Of a DNA stretch of 64,000 bases, positions 16,988 to 28,510 are shown piece by piece (the stretch's first letter is position 1; each line of letters opens with the position of its first letter). Made by a program: the position numbers and the translations under genes. The notes below the pieces were generated by a model. It did no database searches and had not been told where the DNA came from. It was given only the letters and a program-made list of their open reading frames with translations. Origin of the DNA: Oryzomonas sp. GTDB taxonomy: Bacteria > Desulfobacterota > Desulfuromonadia > Geobacterales > Pseudopelobacteraceae. Where the stretch lies: positions 186,001 through 250,000 of the forward strand of contig JARLHN010000016.1 in NCBI GenBank assembly GCA_031292255.1, written 5' to 3'.

Positions 16988-18061
16988 TCAGGCCAGGTCG
17001 GGCATAATGCTGGTAATGGCGGCAAATAGTTCTTCCAGATCATCACGGGTCATGTCACCCATATGGGCGATGCGGAAAGTCTCGCCTTTAATCTTGCCAT
17101 AGCCGTCGTCAAAGGCAAACCCCTTTTCAGCCAGATTCTTTTTCAACCCGGCCAAATCGATTCCTCGGCTGTTGCGGGCGCAGGTCAGGGTGAGCGAGCA
17201 ATATTCCCGATCGGGGAAAAGCCCGAAGCCGCGATCGATCACCCATTGACGCACATACTCGGCCATGTCGCGGTGGCGTGCCCAACGCGCCTCAAGACCT
17301 TCGGCAAAGATCCGCTCCAGTTGGCGATCCATGGCGAAAATCAGGGAAATACAGGGGGTAGAGGGTGTATTGTGTTTGGCGTCGTTGGCGGCAAATTCCA
17401 TATAGTCAAAGTAGTAACCACGGCCTTCCATGGTTGCTGCCCGCTGAAGCGCCTTTTCGCTGGCGGTGAAGACCGTCAACCCCGGCGGCAGGGCGAAGGC
17501 CTTCTGCACCCCAAAGATGCAACTGTCGATACCGAGTTCATCCACCGGGATCTTCACGGCGCTCATGGAGGAAACCGTATCGACGATAAACATGACATCC
17601 GGGAATTTGCGCATTATTTCGGCGATTTCGGGCAGGGGTGACATCACGCCGGTTGAGGTTTCATTATGGATCATGGTCATGCTGTCGTATAAACCGGTAG
17701 ACAAGGTCCGTTCGACCGCTTCGGGCGTGACCGGTTTGCCCCAGTCGAACCTGATGGCGTCAGCCTGCTTGCCGCAGCGGCGGGTGACATCGTGCCATTT
17801 GTCCGAGAAGGCACCGTTGCAGAAGTTGGCGCACCGCTTTCCCACCAGATTACGAATAGCTCCTTCCATGACGCCAAAGGCGCTGGAGGTGGCTAGAAAG
17901 ACCTTTCCTTCCGTATACAGAATCTTTTGCAGGCCGGATGTCACACGTTCGTGCAACTCGGCATATTCCTTCATGCGGTGCCCGATCAGGGGGGTTGCCA
18001 TGGCGGCGAGAATTTCAGGATGAACCGGCACGGGGCCGGGAATAAATAGCTTTTTGTACAT
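16988..18061 (-). CDS. Class V aminotransferase (serine/alanine-glyoxylate type)
   Basis: 357 residues from ATG 18061; an in-frame extension to 18157 is unlikely. It begins KLFIPGPVPVHPEILAAMATPLIGHR, the usual opening of the AGT/SerC-like fold type I group. VDTVSSMSAVKIPVDELGID contains the PLP ring Asp, and GVQKAFALPPG holds the Schiff-base Lys. These PLP enzymes transaminate serine, alanine or phosphoserine with glyoxylate, pyruvate or 2-oxoglutarate. Without a second serine-pathway gene nearby the substrate cannot be fixed. GGAG lies 11 bases before the ATG. Confidence 0.85.
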   Translation of the reverse strand: MYKKLFIPGPVPVHPEILAAMATPLIGHRMKEYAELHERVTSGLQKILYTEGKVFLATSSAFGVMEGAIRNLVGKRCANFCNGAFSDKWHDVTRRCGKQADAIRFDWGKPVTPEAVERTLSTGLYDSMTMIHNETSTGVMSPLPEIAEIMRKFPDVMFIVDTVSSMSAVKIPVDELGIDSCIFGVQKAFALPPGLTVFTASEKALQRAATMEGRGYYFDYMEFAANDAKHNTPSTPCISLIFAMDRQLERIFAEGLEARWARHRDMAEYVRQWVIDRGFGLFPDREYCSLTLTCARNSRGIDLAGLKKNLAEKGFAFDDGYGKIKGETFRIAHMGDMTRDDLEELFAAITSIMPDLA

Positions 18062-18539
18062 AAATAAGTAACTCCCGAATTGCCGTGAGTGGTGTTTCTT
18101 CTGCAAGCTAACAAAAGCCCTTGGCAAAGTCAAGGGTGCAACGTTTTCAAGAGCCATGAATTCGGGAGGTTAGACCACCCTGCACCAAAGCGACGCGGCA
18201 TGGAAGAAGTTACTGCCTGTTATCAATGCTAACTAGTTTACCCCCAAAACAACCCATTAAGGACCTTATTTATCGTCTTTCTATCCAAACTTCTTTTGAC
18301 TGCATTGATTGTTACGGTGTTTCAATCTCCGAATCGTAGTTGCGAACTGCTGCTCGCCCAATCAGGGCGCATGTAATGTGCTCCCACGGGAATTACTCTA
18401 TGAAATTACCGAAGCAATAATCCGGAAAGTATGTATGCAGTATACTATTTTCGTTGATTTAGAATCTTCTGTTGTGTAGTGTATATCAAATTTATACACC
18501 CCATCTTCATTAAAACCAATGGTATGGAGGAGCACTGTT
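18062..18539. promoter_or_regulatory. Long intergenic region before the CbcL-like gene
   Basis: 478 bp between divergent genes with no convincing ORF. Close to the cytochrome start is a perfect inverted repeat, GTGTATA (18479-18485) and TATACAC (18493-18499), with a 7-bp spacer, 41 bp before the ATG. It could be an operator. The region is AT-rich with several TATACT-like words, but no single sigma-70 promoter stands out. Confidence 0.45.
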
Positions 18540-20393
18540 ATGCAGTTTGTTTTCTGTCGTTTGCTGCCGTTTCTTATGCTGCTAATTGCCTGGGCCAGTC
18601 CGTCGCTGGCCGAGCAGGGAATGGCGATCGACCCGGTCACCTGCTTGGGTTGCCACGGCGACAAGATCTCCGTGCGGGCGTTTGCCGAGTCGGTCCATGG
18701 CAAAAATGCCTGTACCAGTTGCCACGTGGACATCACCGATCTCGCCAAGCACATGAAAGGGGAGATCAAGGTCCAGAAGGTCCAGTGCGAGCGCTGCCAC
18801 AAAAAGCAGAACGCCGAACATTATGCCAGCGTTCACATTGCCAAAGGTGTCATGTGCGCCGACTGCCACACCGATATTCATGTCCATAAATACTGGAAAG
18901 GCGACAAACGCATCGTCGTTGCCAAATGCATCCAGTGCCACGACAAGGAGGCGGTCTACCAGAAGTCGATCCACGGCAAGGCAGTGGCTGCCGGCAACAA
19001 GGACTCGGCTGCCTGTAATGACTGCCATGGCCTGCACGAGATAAAACCTTTGGGGGATCCCAAGAGCCATGCCAACAGGGAGTTTCACACCAAGGTCTGC
19101 CTGAAATGCCATAGCGATGAAGAGATGATGAAGCGCAACAACGTCTTCAACGTTGCCGTCAAGACCTACATGGAAAGCTACCACGGCAAGAATTACCGCC
19201 TCGGTTTCCCTGAAAAGGTCGCAGGCTGCGCCGACTGCCATACGGCCCACTCGGTGCTCCCAAAAGACGATCCCAACTCAAGCGTCAATCCGGCCAACCT
19301 GGTAAACACCTGCGCCAAGTGCCACGCCAAGGCGACCGTGCTCTTTACCAAGTATTACGCCCATGGCGAGCATAGCGACCGGGAGAAGTATCCGATCCTG
19401 TACTACACCTTCCTTGCCATGACCGGTCTGTTGCTCAGCACCTTTACCGTCTTCTGGATTCACACCCTGCTCTGGATGTTCCGCGGCTTCGTGGAAAACA
19501 GGGAAAAAGCGGACAAACTTGCCAGGGGCGATTATTGCCATGTCGTGCCGGAAGCCCACAAACAGTACCGCCGTTTCAACCGCATCCACATCTTCATGCA
19601 CATCCTGGTTATCACCAGCTTCCTGGGGCTTTCCCTGACCGGCCTGCCGCTCAAATTCAGCACCCAGCACTGGGCGATTTCCCTGATGAATCTGTACGGC
19701 GGTTCGGGCAACGCCGGTTTCATTCACCGGATCTGCGCCGGCATCACCTTCGTCTATTTTGCCATGGCGATAGTCATGAGCATCAACTTTCTCTTCATCA
19801 AGAAGGACATCCCGGGGAATCCGATCCAGCGCCTGTTCGGCCCTGATTCCCTCTGTTTCAACCTGCGGGATATCATGGACGTGACCCGCATGGTCAGATG
19901 GTTCTTCTTCCGGGGGCCGAAACCCACCTTCGAGCGGTGGACCTACTGGGAAAAATTCGACTTTGTCGCCGTCTTCTGGGGTATGTTCGCCATCGGCGGC
20001 TCAGGCCTGATGCTCTGGTTCCCGGAATTGTTCGGCTATTTCCTGCCCGGATGGGCGTTCAACGTAGCGACCATCGTCCACTCGGACGAGGCCCTTCTGG
20101 CAACCGGCTTCATCTTCTCGGTCCACTTCTTCAACACCCACGGGCGTCCGGAGAAGTTCCCCATGGACTTCGTCATCTTCAATGGCCAGATCGGCAAGGA
20201 AGAGATGCTTGAAGAACGTGGCGATCAGTGGAAACGCTATGAGGAACTGGGTGTAATCGAGAAGTACGCCTGCAAGAAGACCAGCGGCGTGGCTTATGAC
20301 TTCCTGGTCAAGGGATTCGGTTTTTGCGCCCTTTTCACCGGCATTTCATTGCTGCTGCTCATTATCCTCGCTTTTATAAACGGCGCGGAATAA
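18540..20393 (+). CDS. CbcL-like nine-haem cytochrome c / cytochrome b fusion
   Basis: 617 residues from ATG 18540 (GGAGG nine bases upstream). A signal peptide ends near SLAEQG. The periplasmic part holds nine CxxCH motifs: CLGCH, CTSCH, CERCH, CADCH, CIQCH, CNDCH, CLKCH, CADCH and CAKCH. From about residue 285 it becomes a membrane domain with about six helices of the Ni-hydrogenase/formate dehydrogenase cytochrome b type, with haem-b candidate His in RIHIFMHILVITSFLGLSLTG, GFIHRICAG and NVATIVHSDEALLATGFIFSVHFF. This architecture is that of CbcL, the G. sulfurreducens inner-membrane protein needed for low-potential metal reduction. It should oxidise menaquinol and pass electrons to periplasmic cytochromes. 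A terminator follows. Confidence 0.85.
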   Translation: MQFVFCRLLPFLMLLIAWASPSLAEQGMAIDPVTCLGCHGDKISVRAFAESVHGKNACTSCHVDITDLAKHMKGEIKVQKVQCERCHKKQNAEHYASVHIAKGVMCADCHTDIHVHKYWKGDKRIVVAKCIQCHDKEAVYQKSIHGKAVAAGNKDSAACNDCHGLHEIKPLGDPKSHANREFHTKVCLKCHSDEEMMKRNNVFNVAVKTYMESYHGKNYRLGFPEKVAGCADCHTAHSVLPKDDPNSSVNPANLVNTCAKCHAKATVLFTKYYAHGEHSDREKYPILYYTFLAMTGLLLSTFTVFWIHTLLWMFRGFVENREKADKLARGDYCHVVPEAHKQYRRFNRIHIFMHILVITSFLGLSLTGLPLKFSTQHWAISLMNLYGGSGNAGFIHRICAGITFVYFAMAIVMSINFLFIKKDIPGNPIQRLFGPDSLCFNLRDIMDVTRMVRWFFFRGPKPTFERWTYWEKFDFVAVFWGMFAIGGSGLMLWFPELFGYFLPGWAFNVATIVHSDEALLATGFIFSVHFFNTHGRPEKFPMDFVIFNGQIGKEEMLEERGDQWKRYEELGVIEKYACKKTSGVAYDFLVKGFGFCALFTGISLLLLIILAFINGAE

Positions 20394-20442
20394 CGAGCCG
20401 TCTCTTTCATCGCATGGGGGACGCAGAGTGCCCCCCGTAAAT

Positions 20443-20475
20443 AAAAAACCCGCCGTTACAGGCGGGTTTTTTATT
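20443..20475. terminator. Bidirectional intrinsic terminator
   Basis: AAAAAACCCGCC (20443-20454), loop GTTACA, GGCGGGTTTTTT (20461-20472). It ends the CbcL-like transcript, and the A-tract on the other side lets it also stop the NrfD operon on the minus strand. Between it and 20705 I see no gene, only a short frame without a start that reads like a coiled-coil remnant. Confidence 0.93.
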
Positions 20476-20704
20476 TATCCGTGCAATCTTACGACACCAC
20501 AACCCCCTCATCCTGCCGCTTCTGCAGAGTGACGGTTTGCGCGGGGCAATGCCGGTGCGACACCGGCCTATCGTAATACCGCCGTATGCCCCAAACGAAG
20601 CTCCAACGCCTGTACCCGGGCGGCAAGCTCCTCAAACCGCATCTCCAGGGCCGGATCGGTACGTTACATCCTTGCGCCTCCAGCCGTGCCGTTGCAACCG
20701 AGAC

Positions 20705-21958
20705 TCAGTGCGAATCCTTCACCCCGAAAACCGGCAGGACCCTCGTCACCAGAAAGAAGAGTACAAACGGCGTGGCAATAACGGTCAAAGCTCCGAATAA
20801 ACCCTCTTTGAAGTTTTCCAGGCTGTCGGGCCAGATGGGGAGACGGTACTCCATGAAACCGGCGAACGACGCCGAGAACGCCTGTCCCCCGATGACAACG
20901 TTCCAGCGCATCATGAAAACTCCCAGCAGTACCAGCAAGGAACCGAGCGCGGCCTTGCGGACAGTCAGACGCGGCATGAGGAAGATGATAAAGGGGATCA
21001 GGTTGCCCAGCCCATACTGGAGGATGAAGATCTTGGTGAAGTCCTTTTCGTAGATGACACTCCGCAGGATGTCCCACGACCTGACCGCAGTGTAGCCGCG
21101 AAAGATCAAGTCCAGCAGCTCCAGCGTAATGGCCAGGACCAGGAACATGACCAGATACTTGGCCGTCATGGTGACGACCTGAACCTCGGCGCCTTTAAGC
21201 TCATCCGTAGAGGGGAACCACGGATTGTCCTTCCGTTTCCAGGTCAGGAGCAGCTTACGGATCTCCATGGTGACGATATAGGTGATCATGCACAGGGCTA
21301 TGCCCGACACAACGGCGGAGCAGATGAAGATAACCGGCATGAGGGGCGTCATCCAAAGGGCATTGGCCTTGACCGAGCCGAAGATAAAGCCCGCATATCC
21401 ATGGAGAAAACATGCCACCGGGATGCCGATTGCCGCAAGGAGCCCCACGGCCCGCTCGTCCTTGTGCAGGGCCTCTGCACTGAGATCCATGGCCCCCATG
21501 GCAAGCACGGTATATATGACAAGTCGCAGCGTATCCACGGCGTTTCGTTCCTTTTTCCCGCGCAGGGCAAGAACGCTTTCAACGATGAACCCGCGGTAGA
21601 CGAACCATATTTCGGAAGCCACGATCATGCCGTAGGTGGTGAAAACAATGCCGAAGGCCGCAATTGCCGAGGTGAAGTGGGGCGTCATCAGGACATTGAT
21701 CCCTCTGAACGGTTGCTGCAGATGAAGCAACAGGGGCATCATGGCTACGGGCAGCAGGGACAGGGAAAATACCAGGGAAAAGCGGGCGATCTCCTTCAAC
21801 TGCTTGACCCCGAAAACATGGTACAAGGACGAAAGAACGAAGGCACCCGCCACAAGGCCGGTCATGAAGGGATACATGACGATCTGGATGGACCAGTAGA
21901 TGTACTCGTCGGGATAGACGAAGAACTCTTTTATTGTCCAGGCTTCACCGTGTACCAT
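20705..21958 (-). CDS. NrfD/PsrC-family membrane subunit
   Basis: 417 residues, very hydrophobic, with about nine to ten transmembrane helices, e.g. YWSIQIVMYPFMTGLVAGAF, LVFSLSLLPVAMMPLLLHLQQP and AALGSLLVLLGVFMMRWNVVIGGQ. The PLLLHLQQPFRG and MRWNVVIGGQ segments are typical of the NrfD/HybB/ActC quinone-interacting family, which binds quinone without haem. It begins 2 bp after the iron-sulfur subunit gene, so cytochrome, FeS protein and NrfD form one operon and presumably one menaquinol oxidoreductase like the Cbc3/Cbc4-type complexes of Geobacter. Confidence 0.9.
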   Translation of the reverse strand: MVHGEAWTIKEFFVYPDEYIYWSIQIVMYPFMTGLVAGAFVLSSLYHVFGVKQLKEIARFSLVFSLSLLPVAMMPLLLHLQQPFRGINVLMTPHFTSAIAAFGIVFTTYGMIVASEIWFVYRGFIVESVLALRGKKERNAVDTLRLVIYTVLAMGAMDLSAEALHKDERAVGLLAAIGIPVACFLHGYAGFIFGSVKANALWMTPLMPVIFICSAVVSGIALCMITYIVTMEIRKLLLTWKRKDNPWFPSTDELKGAEVQVVTMTAKYLVMFLVLAITLELLDLIFRGYTAVRSWDILRSVIYEKDFTKIFILQYGLGNLIPFIIFLMPRLTVRKAALGSLLVLLGVFMMRWNVVIGGQAFSASFAGFMEYRLPIWPDSLENFKEGLFGALTVIATPFVLFFLVTRVLPVFGVKDSH

Positions 21959-21960
21959 GG

Positions 21961-22746
21961 CTATTTCACCTCCTTCGAGAATCCAAGGTAGAACACCTGC
22001 GGCTTGGTGCCGTACTCTTCCTTCAGGACGTTTACCCGTTCCGTCATGATAATCTTGGTCACCGGATCATCCGGATCGCGCAGGTTGCCGATCCTGCGCG
22101 CACCGAACGGACAGGCATCCACGCAGGCCGTTTTCATTCCCTGGGAGATGCGGTGGTAACAGAAGTTGCACTTCTCCGCCACGTGGTACACGGGATGAAA
22201 GAACCGGACACTGTACGGGCACCCCATGATGCAGTAGCCGCACCCGATGCACCAGGTGCGGTCTACCAGCACGACCCCGTCCGCTGTCTGGTAGGTTGCG
22301 CCGACAGGGCAGACCTGAACGCAGGGGGGGTTGTCACACTGATTGCAAAGCTTGGGGACAAAAAAAGCCTTCTCTATGTCCGCCGATGATATATCCAGCA
22401 TACCCTCCTTATTTTGGTCTATCTTCATGGTTGTAAAACCGTCCCGCGCCCCCTTGGGAGAATCGATATGCGTCGTGCCGTCCCTGGTTATCACGTAACG
22501 CTCGACCCATGTGCGGGTCACGTTTGCATCATAGGGGATTTCGTTCTCGATCTTGCATGCCTTGACGCAGAATCCGCACCCTACGCATTTTTGGGTATCA
22601 ACGAGGAATGCCCAGCGCACCTTGCCCCTACCCTCTTTCTCAGCCTGCAGCCTCTTGGGGTTGAAGACTTCCAGGGCGGCAAGCGGCAATGCAATGCCGC
22701 CAACCACGATCATCGCCTTTTTGCAGAATTCGCGGCGGTTCATCAT
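21961..22746 (-). CDS. Periplasmic four-cluster ferredoxin subunit (Tat-like leader)
   Basis: 261 residues from ATG 22746, preceded by GGGAGG. NRREFCKKAMIVVGGIALPL looks like a twin-arginine leader, so it is probably exported folded. Four Cys sets follow: CVGCGFCVKACK, CNQCDNPPCVQVCP, CIGCGYCIMGCP, and CNFC with CVDACP. This is the DmsB/NrfC/PsrB arrangement with four [4Fe-4S] clusters. It wires the NrfD quinone site to the tetrahaem cytochrome encoded just upstream, whose stop codon overlaps its start (ATGA). Confidence 0.93.
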   Translation of the reverse strand: MMNRREFCKKAMIVVGGIALPLAALEVFNPKRLQAEKEGRGKVRWAFLVDTQKCVGCGFCVKACKIENEIPYDANVTRTWVERYVITRDGTTHIDSPKGARDGFTTMKIDQNKEGMLDISSADIEKAFFVPKLCNQCDNPPCVQVCPVGATYQTADGVVLVDRTWCIGCGYCIMGCPYSVRFFHPVYHVAEKCNFCYHRISQGMKTACVDACPFGARRIGNLRDPDDPVTKIIMTERVNVLKEEYGTKPQVFYLGFSKEVK

Positions 22747-23240
22747 GACATTGCCTCCCGCTTCTGATTCATCGGCTTCGGGTTGTGGGGAATATGGCAG
22801 AGCACACATGCGGCCTGCGGAAAATGGGTCTCGGGATTGATACCGCGTATGCCGCCCCGGTCGCTTGCCGTATACGGGAGCAAGGAGTGACAACGGATGC
22901 ACAGCGACCGGGTGCGGTCGATGATCAGGCCGACGGGGTCCTTGGGATGGTCGTAATTGGGGCCATGGCAGTTTTCGCAACCGATGGAACGGTGCGCGGA
23001 GTTCCTGATGGCATCGTACTTATCCTTGTGACATCCCCAACAGACCTTGGCCGTCCTATATTTCACGCGGACGGCCTTCCATTCCGCCTCGTTGGATTTG
23101 CGGTGCCAGCCATACATATAGCCGCGCTCATGGGCACCGAAATCACGCGGCACTAACAATGTTCTAGCAAACAGGATACACCCCACAATCGCCAGGGCAA
23201 CGAACAATGGCCGCCAAACGTGATTTTTCAAGTTCTGCAC
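22743..23240 (-). CDS. Membrane-anchored tetrahaem cytochrome c
   Basis: 165 residues. An N-terminal helix (PLFVALAIVGCILFARTLLV) is an uncleaved anchor or signal, followed by four CxxCH motifs: CWGCH, CENCH, CIRCH, CVLCH. It is the first gene of the cytochrome-FeS-NrfD operon and should be the exit point of electrons to the periplasm. The gene content matches the Cbc3/Cbc4 (CbcVWX or CbcSTU) type of Geobacter inner-membrane complexes; I cannot say which. It is divergent from the imcH-like gene with a 267-bp shared upstream region. Confidence 0.88.
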   Translation of the reverse strand: MQNLKNHVWRPLFVALAIVGCILFARTLLVPRDFGAHERGYMYGWHRKSNEAEWKAVRVKYRTAKVCWGCHKDKYDAIRNSAHRSIGCENCHGPNYDHPKDPVGLIIDRTRSLCIRCHSLLPYTASDRGGIRGINPETHFPQAACVLCHIPHNPKPMNQKREAMS

Positions 23241-23420
23241 CCCCGTTGCTGCATTTTTTCAGTCTATTATCACATTAAACCACCATGGGCCCAGGTGTCA
23301 TTTCATACAGTATAACACTGTTCAAATTATTCGCTGCCCCGTTGTTTGTCACCACATGTCTCATAAACGCGGCATGCCGGGAAAATCCACCCGTCATCAC
23401 GACGGCACTTCAGAAAAGTT

Positions 23421-23453
23421 TTGACAAAGCGTATACTATCAATGTAATTTGTC
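23421..23453 (+). promoter_or_regulatory. Sigma-70 promoter with embedded inverted repeat
   Basis: TTGACA (23421-23426), 16-bp spacer, TGTAAT (23443-23448). GACAAA (23423-23428) and TTTGTC (23448-23453) are inverted and flank the spacer, a possible operator over the promoter of the imcH-like gene. The start codon is 60 bp downstream. Confidence 0.6.
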
Positions 23454-23507
23454 TCATTTAAATGCATTTTTACCAATAGACATCAGGAAACAAGGAGTAT
23501 AAAGCCT

Positions 23508-25061
23508 ATGGCCATTCGAAAAACAGCCGGGTACGCCTGGAATATTATCAGCCTGATCGGGATTATCCTGGCAATGACAGCCACGGGCCTCATCATCGCC
23601 TTCAGTGCCTTTGAGGCAATCTCCGGCATCGAACACCCGTATCTCGGCATCATGACCTATTTCCTTTTCCCGGGCATGCTGATCTGCGGCCTGGTCCTCG
23701 TGCCGGTCGGGGCATGGCGCGTCAGGGAGCAGCGCCGCAAGGGGGCTCTCGCAGGGATGACCTCCCTCGAAGAGGAGATTCCCAAATTCCCCCGCATGGA
23801 TCTGAACAATCCGCACAATCGCCGCCTCTTTATCTTTTTCATCGTTGCAACGGCGGTTTTCATCGTGGTCGTGACCCTCGCCGCCATCGAGGGGTATGAA
23901 TTCACCGAATCAACCACCTTCTGTGGCGAACTCTGCCATCCGGTCATGACCCCCGAGTACACCGCCTGGAAGAACTCGCCCCACGCCAAGGTAAGATGCG
24001 TCGAATGCCATGTGGGCCCGGGAGCGGCGTGGTACGTGAAAGCCAAGATATCCGGCATGAAGCAGCTCTATGCCGTACTGTTCCATACCTATCCCGAGAC
24101 CATCGAGACTCCCATTGAGAATCTGCGCCCGGCCCGGGAGACCTGCGAACATTGCCACTGGCCCGCGAAATTCTACGTCGGACGCCAGAAGATCTTCTAT
24201 CACTACGCACCCAACGAGGAGAACACTCCCCGCAAGATTGACATGCTGATCCATATCGGAGGCAACCCCAAAATACCCAACGCCAACGGTATCCACTGGC
24301 ACATCGGCCAGGAGGTTTATTTTGTTGCCCGCGACCAGAAGCGATTCGATATTCCGTACATAGCCGTCAAGGGTAAGGACGGCAAAATAACCGAGTATGT
24401 GAATGTCGAAAATCCGCTTACCAAGGATGAGCTCGCCAAAGGGAAAAAACGCCTGATGGACTGCACCGATTGCCACAACAGGCCAACCCACATCTACCAT
24501 TCGCCAAACGAGGAGATGGACATGGGCTTCGTATCCGGCCACATAGACCGTGGACTGCCCTACATCAAAAAGGTCGCTGTCGAGATCCTGAACAAACCCT
24601 ACAAGACCAAAGAGGATGGCTTCACCGCCATCACCGCCGAGATTCCGGCCTATTACGCCAAAAACTATCCGGCCGTTGCCCGGGAGAAGGCAGCCGCCAT
24701 CAATCAGGCGGTGGAACAGGTAAAAGACATCTATGAGCGCAATTTTTTCCCGGCCATGAAGGTAAAGTGGAACACCTATCCGAACAATATCGGCCATTTC
24801 TATACGCCGGGGTGTTTCAGGTGTCACGACGGCAAACACAAGTCAGCCGAAGGCAGGATCATCCCCAAGGACTGCACGATTTGTCATGACGTTCTCGGTC
24901 AGGTCCAGGAAAATATCCCGGCGGGCAAACCGGTTACCCAGTTCGTCCATCCCGTTGACATCGGTAACGAGCTTTACAAGACAAACTGCAGCGAATGCCA
25001 TTCCGCCGGAGGGCACGACATCCCCGGCGAGGGTCAAGGGGAGCTCAAAGGGCTTCACTGA
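23508..25061 (+). CDS. imcH: ImcH-like NapC/NirT-type seven-haem cytochrome
   Basis: 517 residues, close to G. sulfurreducens ImcH. Three hydrophobic helices (about 10-35, 46-70, 106-128) precede the haem domain. The first haem site is the NapC-type CGELCHP with three residues between the cysteines. Then come CVECH, CEHCH, CTDCH, CFRCH, CTICH and CSECH, seven in all. ImcH is the inner-membrane quinol-oxidising cytochrome needed for reduction of high-potential acceptors, while CbcL serves low-potential ones. It is a single-gene transcript with its own promoter and a strong terminator. Confidence 0.87.
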   Translation: MAIRKTAGYAWNIISLIGIILAMTATGLIIAFSAFEAISGIEHPYLGIMTYFLFPGMLICGLVLVPVGAWRVREQRRKGALAGMTSLEEEIPKFPRMDLNNPHNRRLFIFFIVATAVFIVVVTLAAIEGYEFTESTTFCGELCHPVMTPEYTAWKNSPHAKVRCVECHVGPGAAWYVKAKISGMKQLYAVLFHTYPETIETPIENLRPARETCEHCHWPAKFYVGRQKIFYHYAPNEENTPRKIDMLIHIGGNPKIPNANGIHWHIGQEVYFVARDQKRFDIPYIAVKGKDGKITEYVNVENPLTKDELAKGKKRLMDCTDCHNRPTHIYHSPNEEMDMGFVSGHIDRGLPYIKKVAVEILNKPYKTKEDGFTAITAEIPAYYAKNYPAVAREKAAAINQAVEQVKDIYERNFFPAMKVKWNTYPNNIGHFYTPGCFRCHDGKHKSAEGRIIPKDCTICHDVLGQVQENIPAGKPVTQFVHPVDIGNELYKTNCSECHSAGGHDIPGEGQGELKGLH

Positions 25062-25093
25062 TCCGGTCAGCCACCGCTGCCTTTACCAAACGA

Positions 25094-25132
25094 ATATCCC
25101 CCGGAGATTGCTCTCCGGGGGATATTTTTTTG
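25094..25132 (+). terminator. Intrinsic terminator after imcH
   Basis: AATATCCCCCGGAG (25094-25107) pairs with CTCCGGGGGATATT (25113-25126), followed by a T-run. The A-rich far side means it may also stop the convergent trxB transcript. Confidence 0.93.
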
Positions 25133-25153
25133 CCGTTTCATCGAGAGCATGAA

Positions 25154-27737
<2,584 letters not shown>

Positions 27738-27742
27738 TCGGG

Positions 27743-28126
27743 TTATTGTTCGGTCGGTTTGGTTCGCAGTCCGGTAGCGAGGTTGAAATCGATGTCGATG
27801 ACAACGGAGAGCTTTTCCTTATCAGGAAAAGCCATGACTTCAAAAAGACATTTATCGATAAAGATGCTGAGATTGAGGATGTCCTCCTTCAGCGGCTTGG
27901 GGAGGGGATTCCCCGGATCGGATAACTCGGCTTGAAAGAAACTCCAAATCTTCTGGTTGAATTTGATCGCTTCCAACAGCTTGGAAGCCCGGTCGTGAGC
28001 ATCCCAATTGTCCTGGACCTGTTTCAGCATGACCCCCGCGCGCGCCAACACGGACGCCTCAAGCTCCCTGCCACTCAGTGCGTCCTTCTGCATGTTTACA
28101 TATACGTCAGATGGTTTATGATACAT
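27743..28126 (-). CDS. flaF: Flagellin assembly/regulatory protein FlaF
   Basis: 127 residues, soluble. The N-terminal part (EASVLARAGVMLKQVQDNWDAHDRASKLLEAIKFNQKIWSFFQAEL) and LPKPLKEDILNLSIFIDKCLFEVM match the FlaF family of Caulobacter, which has an N-W-x-LW...FQ pattern and works with FlbT on flagellin synthesis and assembly. It overlaps flbT by 11 bp, so the two are co-translated. An extended C-terminal tail past FPDKEKLS is less conserved-looking. Confidence 0.85.
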   Translation of the reverse strand: MYHKPSDVYVNMQKDALSGRELEASVLARAGVMLKQVQDNWDAHDRASKLLEAIKFNQKIWSFFQAELSDPGNPLPKPLKEDILNLSIFIDKCLFEVMAFPDKEKLSVVIDIDFNLATGLRTKPTEQ

Positions 28127-28505
28127 TGCGCAGCAACTCCTCTTCGTAGGTTATGAGTTTTCTGGCATGCTTCAGCGCCCGATAATATTTTCTTTTTATA
28201 ATATACTCATCCGTCTGCGTAATCAAGTCTTTCATGCTTGGCACGGCTGCGAGCAAATCAGCCACCAGATCACGATAGAGTGGAAGTATGTCGGCATACT
28301 TTTCCCCATCGATATACATAAGTTGAACGGCAAGATAGAGGCGGCGGCAGGGCGTGGTGGCCTCGGCCTCGGTGATGATATCCGTTTGCCTCAGCACGGG
28401 CACCTTGTTTTCGACGGACAAGTGGCAGGTGGTAGCGCCGTTTGCTATGACAGCGCCGCCAACGACGATCTTTTCATGCGGCTTGAGGGTAATCTTGAGT
28501 GACAT
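28116..28505 (-). CDS. flbT: Flagellin synthesis regulator FlbT
   Basis: 129 residues. KITLKPHEKIVVGGAVIANG, VPVLRQTDIITEAEATTPCRRLYLAVQLMYI and a helical C-terminus (DEYIIKRKYYRALKHARKLITYEEELL) match FlbT. In Caulobacter FlbT binds flagellin mRNA and limits its translation until the hook is built. FlbT/FlaF are best known from alphaproteobacteria; here they lie just downstream of the flagellin gene. Confidence 0.9.
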   Translation of the reverse strand: MSLKITLKPHEKIVVGGAVIANGATTCHLSVENKVPVLRQTDIITEAEATTPCRRLYLAVQLMYIDGEKYADILPLYRDLVADLLAAVPSMKDLITQTDEYIIKRKYYRALKHARKLITYEEELLRNVS

Positions 28506-28510
28506 GTGAA

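Noticed and set aside
18398-18802. Minus-strand 134-codon frame before and inside the CbcL-like gene.
   Set aside because: It overlaps the start and signal peptide of a clear multihaem cytochrome and has no ribosome site or domain.
20560-20660. Short minus-strand frame with coiled-coil-like sequence (MRFEELAARVQALELRLG).
   Set aside because: A stop lies just before it and only about 24 codons are left; at most a remnant of a SlyX-like gene.
22747-22980. N-terminal extension of the ferredoxin subunit.
   Set aside because: It runs antisense-like over the coding region of the tetrahaem cytochrome in another frame, while ATG 22746 has a ribosome site and begins a Tat-like leader.
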